From assembly GCF_049199905.1 (NCBI RefSeq), contig NZ_JBLZPK010000034.1:124001-188000 (forward strand): a DNA stretch of 64,000 nucleotides, given 5' to 3'. Numbering within the stretch: the stretch's first letter is position 1; every line of letters begins with the position of its first letter. This DNA is from Shinella sp032095155. Lineage in GTDB: Bacteria > Pseudomonadota > Alphaproteobacteria > Rhizobiales > Rhizobiaceae. Both the position numbers and the translations under genes were made by a program. The notes below the pieces were generated by a model that worked only from the letters and a program-made list of their open reading frames with translations, did no database searches and had not been told where the DNA came from. Shown piece by piece: positions 44,465-55,264 of this stretch.

Positions 44465-45829
44465 TTATACGCCAAGCGACTTCAGTTTGCGATGGAGCGC
44501 GGAGCGTTCCATACCGACGAATTCGGCCGTGCGGGAAATGTTGCCGCCGAAGCGATTGATCTGCGCGATCAGATAGTCACGCTCGAACATTTCACGTGCT
44601 TCACGCAGCGGCAGCGTCATGATGTGCTGGTCGCCCTGCGTGGAGATCTTCGGCAGCATGTCGCCCACTTCGGTCGGCAGCATGTCGGCGGTGATCGGCG
44701 TATCCGGACCGTCGCTGCGGGCGAGAATCATCAGGCGTTCGATATTGTTGCGCAGCTGGCGGATGTTGCCCGGCCAGTCGTGCGCCTGCAGAACGGCCAA
44801 GGCATCGTCGCCGATCTTGCGGGCGCGGATGCCCGCCTGCTCGCTGACCTGGCGCATGAACATGTCGACCAGGAAGGGGATGTCCTCGCGCCGCTCGGCC
44901 AGCGGCGGCACGCGCACCGGCACCACAGCGAGGCGATGGTAGAGGTCTTCTCGGAACCCGCCCTCGGCGATCAGGCTCTCGAGATTGTAGGCAGTGGAGG
45001 AGATGATGCGCACATCCACCCTCACCCGCTTGGAGCCGCCGACACGCTCGAACTGCTGGTCGACCAGCACGCGCAGAATCTTGTTCTGCGTCTCGCGCGG
45101 CATTTCGCCGATCTCGTCGAGATAGAGGATGCCACCATGGGCCTCTTCCAGCGCGCCGGTACGGCGCGGCTGTCCGGGCGTGCCCTCCGTGCCGAACAGC
45201 GCGACTTCCATGCGCTCGGGCGTGATCGCCGCGGCATTCAGCACGACGAAGGGACCGCTCGCCCGCGTCGATTTCCGGTGGATCATACGCGCCACCAGTT
45301 CCTTGCCGGAGCCGGAGGGGCCGAGGATCATGATGCGGCTGTTGGTCGGCGAGACCTTGTCGATATTCTGGCGCAGCTGCGAGACTGCGACGGAGGTGCC
45401 GATCAGCTCGGCCGGATCGCCCGACCGTTTCTTCAGCTCGGTCACCTCGCGGCGCAGCTTGGAATTTTCCAGCGCCCGCTCAGCGATGAGGATCAGCCGG
45501 TCGGCCTTGAAGGGTTTCTCGATGAAATCGTAGGCGCCGCGGCGGATCGCCGAAACGGCCGTCTCGATATTGCCGTGGCCGGAAATCATCACCACTGGGA
45601 GGTCCGGATAGCGGCTCTTGATCTCGTCAAGCAGCGCCAGCCCGTCGAGCTTGCTGCCCTGCATCCAGATGTCAAGGAAGACGAGGCGCGGTACGCGGTC
45701 GCTGATCGCCGCGAGCGCGCTGTCGCTGTCGAAGGCGGTGCGTGTCTCGTGCCCTTCGTCCGACAGGATGCCGGAGACGATCTCGCGGATGTCCTCTTCG
45801 TCGTCAACGACCAGAATATCAGACGCCAT
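44465..45829 (-). CDS. ntrX: Nitrogen-assimilation response regulator NtrX (no GAFTGA loop)
   Basis: This 454-aa partner of NtrY has a receiver domain with acidic pocket VVDDEEDI and phospho-Asp in VFLDIWMQGSKLDGLALL (~residue 53). An AAA+ domain has Walker A GPSGSGKELVARMIHRKS near residue 168 and Walker B GGILYLDEIGEM. A Fis-type HTH ends the protein (NISRTAEFVGMERSALHRKL). The GAFTGA loop that contacts sigma-54 is missing: the region reads FGTEGTPGQPRRTGALEEAHGG. It therefore probably acts as a DNA-binding regulator independent of sigma-54, as known for other alphaproteobacterial NtrX proteins. It overlaps ntrY by 11 bases. Confidence 0.95.
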   Translation of the reverse strand: MASDILVVDDEEDIREIVSGILSDEGHETRTAFDSDSALAAISDRVPRLVFLDIWMQGSKLDGLALLDEIKSRYPDLPVVMISGHGNIETAVSAIRRGAYDFIEKPFKADRLILIAERALENSKLRREVTELKKRSGDPAELIGTSVAVSQLRQNIDKVSPTNSRIMILGPSGSGKELVARMIHRKSTRASGPFVVLNAAAITPERMEVALFGTEGTPGQPRRTGALEEAHGGILYLDEIGEMPRETQNKILRVLVDQQFERVGGSKRVRVDVRIISSTAYNLESLIAEGGFREDLYHRLAVVPVRVPPLAERREDIPFLVDMFMRQVSEQAGIRARKIGDDALAVLQAHDWPGNIRQLRNNIERLMILARSDGPDTPITADMLPTEVGDMLPKISTQGDQHIMTLPLREAREMFERDYLIAQINRFGGNISRTAEFVGMERSALHRKLKSLGV

Positions 45830-48101
45830 GGTTCATTTCCTTGCTCTTATTCTTGTCCGCCTCGACGGCCGAAGTTTCTTCATAGGGCAGGATCACGCGA
45901 ATCATCGCCCCCTGGCCGTGGTCGAAGTCCTGGGGGGCATCGTGCAGTTCCAGCTGCCCGCCATGGTCCTCGATGATCTTCTTCACGATGGCGAGACCGA
46001 GGCCCGTGCCCTTCTCGCGCATCGTCATGTAGGGTTCGAGAATGCGATGTCTATTCTCGGTCGGCAGGCCCTTGCCGTTGTCGACGACGTCGACGACGAA
46101 CCGCCGTCCCGCGTCGTCGGCCTCGGCGCGCACGAGGATCTTGTGCTCGCCGCGATCGGCATCCGGCGGCAGCGCCTCGATCGCCTCCACCGCATTCTTG
46201 ATGAGATTGCCGAAGGCCTGGCCGAGCATGCGCGCGTCGAACAGCCCCGTCAGCGGCACCTCGCCGAGATCCTTCAAGAAGGCGACGTGGTTGTTGCCCA
46301 TCTCGCGCAGGAAAACGGCATCCTTCAGGATATTGCGCAGGTCAGAGCGCTCCTTGGTGGGCTTGGGCATACGTGCGAAGGAGGAGAACTCGTCCACCAT
46401 GCGACCGATATCCTCGACCTGCCGCACGATCGTATCCGTACACTGGTCGAAGACCGCGCGGTCCTCCTGGTCGATCTGCTTGCCGTAGCGGCGGCGGATA
46501 CGCTCGGCCGAAAGCTGGATCGGGGTCAGCGGGTTCTTGATCTCATGCGCGATGCGGCGGGCCACATCCGCCCAGGCGGTCGAGCGCTGAGCGATGACGA
46601 GATCGGTGATGTCGTCCACGCTGATGACGAAGGATTCCTGCGCGTCGCTCGCTTCCTCGCGGATCACCTGCACATTCAGCGTCCGCTCCTTTCCGCCATG
46701 CATGATATTGATCTGCTTGCGGAATTCGTTGCGGTGGCGGGCAGAACCCTCGGCAAGCACGGCGGCAATCTCCGGCGTGACGCCGACCAGCGGTTCGCCG
46801 ATGAGGTCGACCGCATTGCGGCCGAGCAGGATTTCGGCGGAAAGATTGACGATGGTGATACGCCCGTCCCCCTCGACGCCGATCACGGCCGCGGTCACAC
46901 CCGACAGCACCGCCTCGATGAAGCGGCGGCGATGGTCCATCTCGTCCTTGGCATCGAGAATCTCGCCCTGTTGGGTGCGGATTTCGGCGATCATCTTGTT
47001 GAACGTGCGCGAGAGATTGCCCACGTCGCCATCGGCCACGCGCACCGGCACGGTCACGTCGAGATTGCCCGAGGCAACGCTGTCGGCAGCGCCGATCAAC
47101 TGGCGGATCGGACGGACGATGCGGTCGGCAACGGCAATGGCGGTCCAGATCGCAGCAAGCAGCACGATGAGCGCGAAGCCGAGATAGAGCACGCCGAAGG
47201 CGATCTGCAGCGTCGTGCGGCCGGCTTCCAGCGCGCGATATTCCGCCGTGTTCTCCTCCATCAGCCGCATGGAGCGCATGACTTCGGGATCGACTGTGCG
47301 GATCGTGTAGAGGAAGGCGTCCGGGATGTTGTCGAGCTTGATGATGGCGCCGACGAGATTGGTCTGGCCCGGCGGAATAAGCGTCGGCTGGCCGGCGGCG
47401 GACGCGCGCAGCGCATCTTCCGGCGCCGGCGGCAGCCGGTTTTCCGTCGGGATATTGGCCTGGAGAATGACGGAACCGTCGGCGCGCAGCAGGGAGGCGC
47501 CGAGCATACCGCGTCCCCGCGCCTGCCGCGTCATCAGTTCGGTAAAGCCGGTGCGGTCGAGGCTGTAGAGCTGGCGGTTGCGGTCGAGATCGTTCGCCAT
47601 CGAGGCGGTCTGGCCCTGCAGGTAGCTGGCGTTTTCCAACATATAGGCCTGCGCAACGTTCAGCGAGGAGCTGACGATCGACTGCGTGCGGATGGAAAAC
47701 CACCTGTCGAGGCCGACATCGAGCGTGATCGACGCGAAAATCGCCACAAGCACGGCCGGCGTGATCGCGACGATCGAAAACAGCGCCACGATGCGCACAT
47801 GGAGCCGCGCGGCGGCACGGCCACGGCTGCGGGCACGCAGCAGCCGGACGATTTCCCGCCCGATCAGGAACATCAGGCCGACGATGAAGATGGCGTTGAT
47901 CGCCGCCGAGGCGATGACGACATTGGCGACCGGCTTGATCGGCGTCAGGCCAAGCAGGATGAACAGTGACAGCGTGGCGGCGACGAGCGCACCACCGGCC
48001 AGCACGAGACCCGGCAGAGCGAAGGAGGCACGCCGGTCCGCCGACACCTTACCCTCACCGCCGCCCGCAAGCAGGTCCAACCGCTCGTCCATCTGCTGCA
48101 T
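45819..48101 (-). CDS. ntrY: Membrane sensor histidine kinase NtrY
   Basis: This 760-aa sensor has two membrane helices near the N-terminus (~35-95), a third near 110-130, a periplasmic sensor region, a fourth helix near 300 and a HAMP domain (ADRIVRPIRQLIGAAD). A PAS domain lies near 400-500. The H-box is RRIAHEIKNPLTPIQLSAERI (~residue 510), followed by N, G1 and G2 boxes (NLIKNAVEAIEAL; DVVDNGKGLP; KGTGLGLAIVKKI). It senses an unknown, possibly redox-related, signal and phosphorylates NtrX. I chose the ATG at 48101 with GGGGA before it; an upstream GTG in frame would add 31 unconserved residues. Confidence 0.94.
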   Translation of the reverse strand: MQQMDERLDLLAGGGEGKVSADRRASFALPGLVLAGGALVAATLSLFILLGLTPIKPVANVVIASAAINAIFIVGLMFLIGREIVRLLRARSRGRAAARLHVRIVALFSIVAITPAVLVAIFASITLDVGLDRWFSIRTQSIVSSSLNVAQAYMLENASYLQGQTASMANDLDRNRQLYSLDRTGFTELMTRQARGRGMLGASLLRADGSVILQANIPTENRLPPAPEDALRASAAGQPTLIPPGQTNLVGAIIKLDNIPDAFLYTIRTVDPEVMRSMRLMEENTAEYRALEAGRTTLQIAFGVLYLGFALIVLLAAIWTAIAVADRIVRPIRQLIGAADSVASGNLDVTVPVRVADGDVGNLSRTFNKMIAEIRTQQGEILDAKDEMDHRRRFIEAVLSGVTAAVIGVEGDGRITIVNLSAEILLGRNAVDLIGEPLVGVTPEIAAVLAEGSARHRNEFRKQINIMHGGKERTLNVQVIREEASDAQESFVISVDDITDLVIAQRSTAWADVARRIAHEIKNPLTPIQLSAERIRRRYGKQIDQEDRAVFDQCTDTIVRQVEDIGRMVDEFSSFARMPKPTKERSDLRNILKDAVFLREMGNNHVAFLKDLGEVPLTGLFDARMLGQAFGNLIKNAVEAIEALPPDADRGEHKILVRAEADDAGRRFVVDVVDNGKGLPTENRHRILEPYMTMREKGTGLGLAIVKKIIEDHGGQLELHDAPQDFDHGQGAMIRVILPYEETSAVEADKNKSKEMNHGV

Positions 48102-48298
48102 CGCTTCCCCGGCCGAACGCCTCGAAAGGCGCCGGCGTTCTTCTCTTGTTTTCGGGATGGCGCCGACCGCATGGAGGATCGGTCGCAGTCGCACCCGAAA
48201 CCTTGACGTTCAGGCACGCGGACCCATTCGGCCGCAAACCCCTCTGTTACCCTCAAGCAACAGATTGTGGCCAAAATGCAACGCCTCTTGCCGTTAAG

Positions 48299-49752
<1,454 letters not shown>

Positions 49753-49753
<1 letters not shown>

Positions 49754-50904
49754 CAGATATGTCCTTTGGTCTTGGGAAAGTCGTCGTCTTCACTGACGCC
49801 GCGGGAGGCCGGCATCAGCACGCGGAAGGTGGTTCGCGAACCCTGGCTGTCGCATTCGACAATGCCGCCATGGCCGCCGATGATTTTCGCCACCAGCGCA
49901 AGGCCGAGGCCGGAGCCGTTGGTCTTGGTGGTAATGAAGGGATCGAAGAGATGCGGCACCAGGTCCGAAGGCACGCCGGGGCCGTTGTCATGCACGCAGA
50001 ATTCCAGCGGCAGCGAGATTTTCTCCCGCGTGCCGGCGACGGAAAGCCGGATGCCGGGCCGGTAGGCCGTCGTCAGCTGGATTTCGCCCTCCGGCCGGTC
50101 GCCGATCGCCTCCGCGGCATTCTTGATGAGGTTGAGGAAGACTTGAACCAGCTGGTCCCGGTTGGCAAAGACCGGCGGCAGCGACGGGTCGTAGAGTTCC
50201 GTGATCTTGATGTTGCGGCCGAAGCCGGCTTTCGCTACCGCCTTCACATGGTCGAGCACGGCGTGGATGTTGAGCGGCACGCGATCGACCGGGCGCTCGT
50301 CGGAAAACACCTCCATGCGATCGACCAGCGAGACGATGCGGTCGGTCTCGTCGCATATCAGCCGCGTCAGCGCCCGATCCTCGTCGAGCACGGAGGTTTC
50401 GAGAAGCTGGGCCGCGCCGCGAATGCCGGACAAGGGGTTCTTGATCTCATGCGCTAGCATCGAGGCAAGGCCGGTGACGGAGCGGGCAGCCCCGCGATGT
50501 GTCAGCTGCCGGTCGATCTTGTCGGCCATCGAGCGTTCCTGGATGACGACCACGACGGAGCCGGCCGGTTCGGTCGTCACGGGCGCGACATAGAGATCGG
50601 CGAGCTTGTCTGCGCCGAGACGCGGCGACGACAGGTCCACCCGGTACTCGCTGACCGGCGCCTTGCGCTCGCGCACCTGATCAATCAGCGTCAGAAGCGG
50701 GCTTCCGAAGGGAATGAGGCTCGAAACCTTGTGTTTCGCCAGATGGTTGGCGCTCGCACCGAAGAAGGACTCCGCCTCCCAGTTGGCGAAGGCGACATGG
50801 CCGTCGATATCGACGAGAATGACCGGGTTCTGGATGGAATTGAGCACGGCAAGCGCCAGCTCCGGCGCCTTGGCGGCGTTCTGCTGTGGGGCCTTGTCCG
50901 TCAT
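49753..50904 (-). CDS. ntrB: Nitrogen regulation histidine kinase NtrB (NR-II)
   Basis: This 383-aa cytosolic kinase/phosphatase of NtrC has a PAS domain over ~15-125 (VLNSIQNPVILVDIDGHVAFANWEAE). The H-box is MLAHEIKNPLSGIRGAAQLLE (~residue 150), followed by N-box NLIKNAAEAIGDRP, G1 DNGPGVPSDL and G2 NGSGLGLALVAKI. It responds to PII protein. The ATG at 50904 overlaps the dusB stop by 4 bases; the ntrC start overlaps its own stop. Confidence 0.97.
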
Positions 50905-51926
50905 GCGGCCTCTCCGATTCCTGCGGAACCCGCGTCCAGAATGGCCGCTTCCAGACGGCGTGCGACGAATTCGCAGTCACGCGCCGTCATGATCTCCGCC
51001 TTCGCCGCGCCTGATATGTCCGGTGCGTAATGGCCGAGATACCAGCCGACATGTTTGCGGGCATGGCGCAGGCCCGCTTCGACGCTGTAGAAATCGAGCA
51101 TCATGCGATAGTGCTCCACCGCCGTCGCTGCGACCACATCCAGCGCGGGGTGTTCGATGGCGCCGGCGAGAACCGCCGGATGCCAGGGACGGCCCTGCGC
51201 GGAGCGGCCGACCATCACGGCATCGGCGCCCGAGCGGCGCAGGATCTCCGCGGCGTCCTCCGGCGTCTCGACATCGCCATTGGCGACGAGCGGGATCGAC
51301 AGCACGTCGCGCACCGCGCGGATCGCGTCCCAATCCGCCTTGCCCTCGTAGAACTGCATGCGCGTGCGGCCATGCACGGTGATCATGGCGGCACCTGCCG
51401 CCTCGGCGCGGGATGCGATATGCGGGGCATTGAGCGAATCATGGTCCCAGCCGAGCCGCATCTTCACCGTGACCGGCACCTTCACGGCATTGACCGTCGC
51501 TTCGATCAACCCAAGCGCATGATCGGGATCGCGCATCAGCGCCGAACCGGAATAGCCGCCGATCACCTTCTTGGCGGGGCAGCCCATATTGATGTCGATG
51601 ATGTCGGCACCCTCGCCTTCGGCGATCTTCGCGGCTTCTGCCATCCAATGCGCCTCGCGGCCGGCGAGTTGCACCATATGGGGCGCGATGCCGCAATTGC
51701 GGATGCGCGACCAGCTTTCCCGCGCATTCAGAGCCAGTTCCCGGCTCGCCACCATTTCCGTCACGACCAGCCCCGCGCCAAAACGCCAAGCGAGATCGCG
51801 GAACGGCAGGTCCGTGACACCCGACATCGGCGCCAGCACCACGCGGTTGCGCAGGGTCTGGTTTCGGATCGCCAGCGGTGCCGACAGAGCGGGGATCGTC
51901 AAATGCTCATCTTTCAAGCAGGTCAT
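50901..51926 (-). CDS. dusB: tRNA-dihydrouridine synthase (NifR3/DusB type)
   Basis: This 341-aa flavin TIM-barrel enzyme reduces uridine in tRNA. The FMN/substrate blocks are APMSGVTDLPFRDLAWRFGA near residue 32, catalytic-Cys loop INMGCPAKKVIGGYSGSALM near 110, and TVHGRTRMQFYEGKADW near 185. It is the first gene of the rhizobial nifR3-ntrB-ntrC operon. The ribosome site before ATG 51926 is weak (AGAG). The 137 bases to divergent ispDF carry both promoters. Confidence 0.96.
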   Translation of the reverse strand: MTCLKDEHLTIPALSAPLAIRNQTLRNRVVLAPMSGVTDLPFRDLAWRFGAGLVVTEMVASRELALNARESWSRIRNCGIAPHMVQLAGREAHWMAEAAKIAEGEGADIIDINMGCPAKKVIGGYSGSALMRDPDHALGLIEATVNAVKVPVTVKMRLGWDHDSLNAPHIASRAEAAGAAMITVHGRTRMQFYEGKADWDAIRAVRDVLSIPLVANGDVETPEDAAEILRRSGADAVMVGRSAQGRPWHPAVLAGAIEHPALDVVAATAVEHYRMMLDFYSVEAGLRHARKHVGWYLGHYAPDISGAAKAEIMTARDCEFVARRLEAAILDAGSAGIGEAA

Positions 51927-52063
51927 GTCTCTGCACTATTTTTAGCCATCATTGTCGTTCTTGCCAAGCCGCAATCCTGCGAACCCGCATTTTTCCTGAC
52001 AGCGCTGGAATTGCGGCATCCTTCCGGCTAAACCACCTCAAAACGCTTTGAAACGGGAGGTCG

Positions 52064-53284
52064 ATGACCGAAATGCAGGCGGAAAATGCGCACTCCTGTG
52101 GTGTGGTGATCGTTGCCGCCGGTCGCGGCGAGCGGGCCGGCAGTCATGCCGAAGGCCCCAAGCAATACCGCCGCATCGGCGGAAGGCCGGTCATCTCCCA
52201 TACGCTCGATCTCTTTGTCAATTGGCAGCCCGCCCGGCGTATCGTGGTCGTGATACATCCCGATGACGCGGCTTTGTTCGAGATGGCGCGCGAAAACGCC
52301 CTGCCCGCCGGCGACCGCATCACCGTGGTTCACGGCGGCGCGACGCGCCAGCAATCGGTCCTTGCCGGCCTCGACGTGCTGACGAAGGACGACATCAGCC
52401 ATGTGCTCATCCAGGATGCCGTACGTCCTTTCGTCGAACCCGCCATTCTGGACCGCACGCTCTCAGCCTTCAGCCACGGCGCCCGCGCCGTTCTGCCGGC
52501 CGTCGCGGTCGCGGATACGCTGAAGCGCGCCGATGCCAACGGCAATGTTGCCGAGACCGTCTCGCGCTCCGGCCTCTTTGCCGCCCAGACGCCGCAGTCC
52601 TTCCACTTCGCCACCATTCTTGAAGCGCATCGTCGGGCGGCGGCCTCCGGCCGCACGGATTTCACCGACGACGCCTCGATTGCCGAATGGGCCGGGGTGC
52701 GTGTGCATCTCGTCGAAGGCAGCGCCGGTAACGTCAAGCTTACATTGCAGAAGGATATCGCCATGGCCGACCAGCGCCTCTCCCACGGGCTTCCGGACGT
52801 GCGCACCGGCAACGGCTATGATGTGCATCAGCTCGTCGAGGGCGATGGCGTAACACTCTGTGGCCTCTTCATTCCGCACGACCAGAAACTCTCGGGCCAT
52901 TCCGACGCCGACGTCGCGCTGCACGCTCTCACCGATGCCCTGCTCGCCACCTGCGGCGCGGGCGATATCGGCGATCATTTTCCGCCATCGGACATGCAAT
53001 GGAAAGGCGCCGCCTCGCGCATCTTCCTGGAACACGCCGCAAGTATCGTGCGCGCGAACGGCGGCACGATCATGAATGCCGACGTCTCGCTGATCGCCGA
53101 GGCGCCGAAGGTCGGCCCGCACCGCGATGCGATGCGCCGGAACCTCTCGGATTTCCTCGGCATTTCCATTGATCGCTGTTCGGTGAAAGCCACGACCAAC
53201 GAGAAGATCGGCTTCATCGGTCGCCGCGAAGGCATTGCCGCCATCGCCACCGCCACCGTCGTCTACAAGGGAACCGACGCATGA
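52064..53284 (+). CDS. ispDF: Bifunctional IspD/IspF isoprenoid enzyme
   Basis: This 406-aa fusion catalyses two MEP-pathway steps. IspD (residues ~10-235) shows VVIVAAGRGERAGS, then KQYRRIGGRPVISHTLDL and VLIQDAVRPFVEPA. IspF (~245-406) shows GNGYDVHQLVEGD, the zinc-binding DxH, and GHSDADVALHALTDALLATCGAGDIGDHFPPSD. The intervening CMP-kinase step (IspE) is encoded elsewhere. GGGAGG precedes the ATG at 52064. cinA follows with a 4-base overlap. Confidence 0.97.
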   Translation: MTEMQAENAHSCGVVIVAAGRGERAGSHAEGPKQYRRIGGRPVISHTLDLFVNWQPARRIVVVIHPDDAALFEMARENALPAGDRITVVHGGATRQQSVLAGLDVLTKDDISHVLIQDAVRPFVEPAILDRTLSAFSHGARAVLPAVAVADTLKRADANGNVAETVSRSGLFAAQTPQSFHFATILEAHRRAAASGRTDFTDDASIAEWAGVRVHLVEGSAGNVKLTLQKDIAMADQRLSHGLPDVRTGNGYDVHQLVEGDGVTLCGLFIPHDQKLSGHSDADVALHALTDALLATCGAGDIGDHFPPSDMQWKGAASRIFLEHAASIVRANGGTIMNADVSLIAEAPKVGPHRDAMRRNLSDFLGISIDRCSVKATTNEKIGFIGRREGIAAIATATVVYKGTDA

Positions 53285-53781
53285 GTTTCTGGCCTGAGGA
53301 CATTGAAGAGACCGCACGCGGCCTCGTTGCCGATTTCACCGAAAAGAAGCTGCTGATTGCCACCGCCGAATCCTGCACCGCAGGCCTGATTGCCGGCGTG
53401 ATCACGGAAATTCCCGGTTCCTCGAATGTCTTCGACCGAGGCTTCGTCACCTATTCCAACGAGGCCAAGCGCGAAATGATCGGCGTCGCCAATGCGACGC
53501 TGAAGGCGCACGGCGCCGTCTCGCGCCCGACCGCACTGGAAATGGCGCAGGGCGCCATCGGCAATTCCGGCGCCAATATCTCGATTGCCGTGACCGGCAT
53601 TGCCGGTCCGGGCGGCGGCACGGAGGAAAAACCCGTCGGCCTCGTCCACCTCGCCGCCGCGCGCACCGGCCACGAGACGCTGCATCGGGAAATGCGCTAC
53701 GGCGATATCGGCCGCAATGCCGTCAGGCTTGCGACAGTGCGCACCGCGCTGGAAATGCTGATCGAAATCGCGCGGGATTAA
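53281..53781 (+). CDS. CinA-family protein, C-terminal (PncC amidase) domain only
   Basis: This 166-aa protein is the nicotinamide-nucleotide amidase domain: ATAESCTAGLIAGVITEIPGSS with the conserved catalytic-region Ser/Cys at residues ~27-30, then GFVTYSNEAK, SIAVTGIAGPGGGTEEKPVG. The N-terminal molybdopterin-binding-like half of full CinA is absent, which is normal for the PncC/YgaD group. It likely recycles pyridine nucleotides. It overlaps ispDF by 4 bases at its start and the convergent secreted-protein gene by 4 bases at its end. Confidence 0.93.
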   Translation: MSFWPEDIEETARGLVADFTEKKLLIATAESCTAGLIAGVITEIPGSSNVFDRGFVTYSNEAKREMIGVANATLKAHGAVSRPTALEMAQGAIGNSGANISIAVTGIAGPGGGTEEKPVGLVHLAAARTGHETLHREMRYGDIGRNAVRLATVRTALEMLIEIARD

Positions 53782-54587
53782 TTCGGGCAGAGCGAATAGA
53801 TGTTCATGGCGAAATTCGCCTCGTAGAGCGCCGTATCTGCCCAGAAAACCTGACCCGCAGGAAAATTCTTCGCGAGGAAAGCATCGACGCTCGCCTTCTG
53901 CTTTTCGGCGAGCGCCTTATAGTCAGCTGTCTTGCGCTTTCCGCTTATACATTTCGTGAAATCCGGAATGGGGCTTGTCCGCTCCACGAAGAGCGCCTCG
54001 AAATCGCTGGAGCTCAGGGCCTTACCGGTCTCGACGGCGGCGATCTTGCGGGCCGCCGGTGCGGGCAGCACGATATCGAACGTCTCGACATGGAAAAAAT
54101 CACCGAGGCGCCGGTCCTCGTCGCCAAGTTCAGCCCCCTCGACCGTATAGGCCTTGCCGACGAGCTTGTAGCCGCTCGCCTCGAAGGCCAGACGCGCCGA
54201 GACCTTCACTTTCAGCGCCTTCTCGCGCTCCGGTTTCTGGTCCTTGAAGAGCGGAGGCTGCAGCGTCTCCGTGTCCACAATGCGCATCTCACCGCCGACA
54301 TCGATCGCCGCCGGATCGGAGGAATAGGCATGGCGCGTATTGTAAAAGGCCAGCATCTCCGCTTCGCGCGTGGGGAAGAAGGCGCGATCCAGATAAACCG
54401 GATTTCGGGGCAAGCCATCCTCCCTGCCCTGGATCGTCATCTTCACATCCGGCCCGATGCGATAACTACCGGTGAGCGGCCGGTTCTGTTCATCGAGGAG
54501 AAGAATGTAGTCACCCGGCGCTTCCTGCGCGGCCGCAGGCGTGCAGATGAAGGCGATCAGGGCGAAGGGAGCGAACCGGGTGATCAT
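53778..54587 (-). CDS. Secreted protein of unknown function (269 aa)
   Basis: I do not recognise a family. The 269-aa product has a signal peptide over residues ~1-20 (cut after TPAAA). The mature part is mixed alpha/beta with two cysteines (CISGKR; SLCPN at the end) that could pair in the periplasm. There are no membrane segments. The ATG at 54587 starts the signal peptide and is preferred to upstream codons. It follows the COQ10-like gene by 31 bases on the same strand, so the two may share a transcript. It converges on cinA with a 4-base overlap. Confidence 0.75.
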   Translation of the reverse strand: MITRFAPFALIAFICTPAAAQEAPGDYILLLDEQNRPLTGSYRIGPDVKMTIQGREDGLPRNPVYLDRAFFPTREAEMLAFYNTRHAYSSDPAAIDVGGEMRIVDTETLQPPLFKDQKPEREKALKVKVSARLAFEASGYKLVGKAYTVEGAELGDEDRRLGDFFHVETFDIVLPAPAARKIAAVETGKALSSSDFEALFVERTSPIPDFTKCISGKRKTADYKALAEKQKASVDAFLAKNFPAGQVFWADTALYEANFAMNIYSLCPN

Positions 54588-54618
54588 GTCCCGGTAACGG
54601 GCGAGCGGACTGAAAAAT

Positions 54619-55071
54619 TCAGGCTGCCGGATAGATCGTGTCGGCGCGCTTCTCGAACGCCTCGGTGAACATGCGGAAGGCACGGTCGAACATCGAGCCC
54701 ATCAGCGCGCCGAGAATGCGGCTCTTGAACTCGTAGTCGATGAAGAAATGCACCGAGCAGCCACCGCCCGGCAGCGGCTCGAAGCGCCAGCGGTTGTCGA
54801 GATAGCGGAACGGCCCATCGATATATTTCACGTCGATCGCCCGCTCTGCGCCGTTCAGCAGCACCTGCGTGGTAAACGTCTCGCGGATCGCCTTGTAGCC
54901 GACGGTCATGTCCGCCACGAGCAGCTCCTTGCCGTCACGCTCCTTGCGCGAACGCACGCTCAGAGCCTCGCAAAGCGGCAGGAATTCCGGGTAGCGCTCG
55001 ACGTCGGCGACGAGGGCATACATCTGCTCGGGCGAGTGGGGAACCGGACGGCGGGTTTCGAACTGGGGCAT
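54619..55071 (-). CDS. COQ10/RatA-type START-domain protein
   Basis: This 150-aa START/polyketide-cyclase-fold protein matches the coenzyme Q-binding COQ10 family (VPHSPEQMYALVADVERYPEFLPLCEAL; CSVHFFIDYEFKSRILGALMG). The family binds polyisoprenoid quinones and aids respiration. Bacterial homologues are also annotated as RatA toxins, but no partner antitoxin is present and the lipA/pdh neighbourhood favours the quinone role. Confidence 0.9.
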   Translation of the reverse strand: MPQFETRRPVPHSPEQMYALVADVERYPEFLPLCEALSVRSRKERDGKELLVADMTVGYKAIRETFTTQVLLNGAERAIDVKYIDGPFRYLDNRWRFEPLPGGGCSVHFFIDYEFKSRILGALMGSMFDRAFRMFTEAFEKRADTIYPAA

Positions 55072-55208
55072 GGCCGAGAGCTAATGAACCATGGCTAATC
55101 TTGCAAGTGGAAGGTCATTCTCGCCCCGCGATTTCAACACGCAAACCAGCATATCGCGGCCATCGGCCGCAAGGCTTTGCCGCTTTGGGCTGAATGCTGT
55201 CGCCAAAC

Positions 55209-55241
55209 GAAAAACCCCGCCGTCGGACGGATGGCGGGGCT
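55209..55241 (-). terminator. Terminator of lipA
   Basis: CCCCGCC pairs with GGCGGGG around an 11-base loop. On the minus strand it is followed by TTTTTCG, starting about 25 bases after the lipA stop. Confidence 0.85.
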
Positions 55242-55264
55242 CGAAGGGTGACGGCGGATAGGGT

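Noticed and set aside
45618..47969. Long plus-strand open frame opposite ntrX/ntrY
   Set aside because: Mirror frame of conserved kinase and regulator genes; no ribosome site, no family features.
48199..48298. Possible sigma-54 promoter in the ntrC-ntrY gap
   Set aside because: GG and GC elements are present but separated by 11 or 12 bases instead of the required 10.
54619..55071. RatA toxin of a toxin-antitoxin pair
   Set aside because: No partner gene is adjacent, and the sequence and neighbourhood fit the quinone-binding COQ10 role better.
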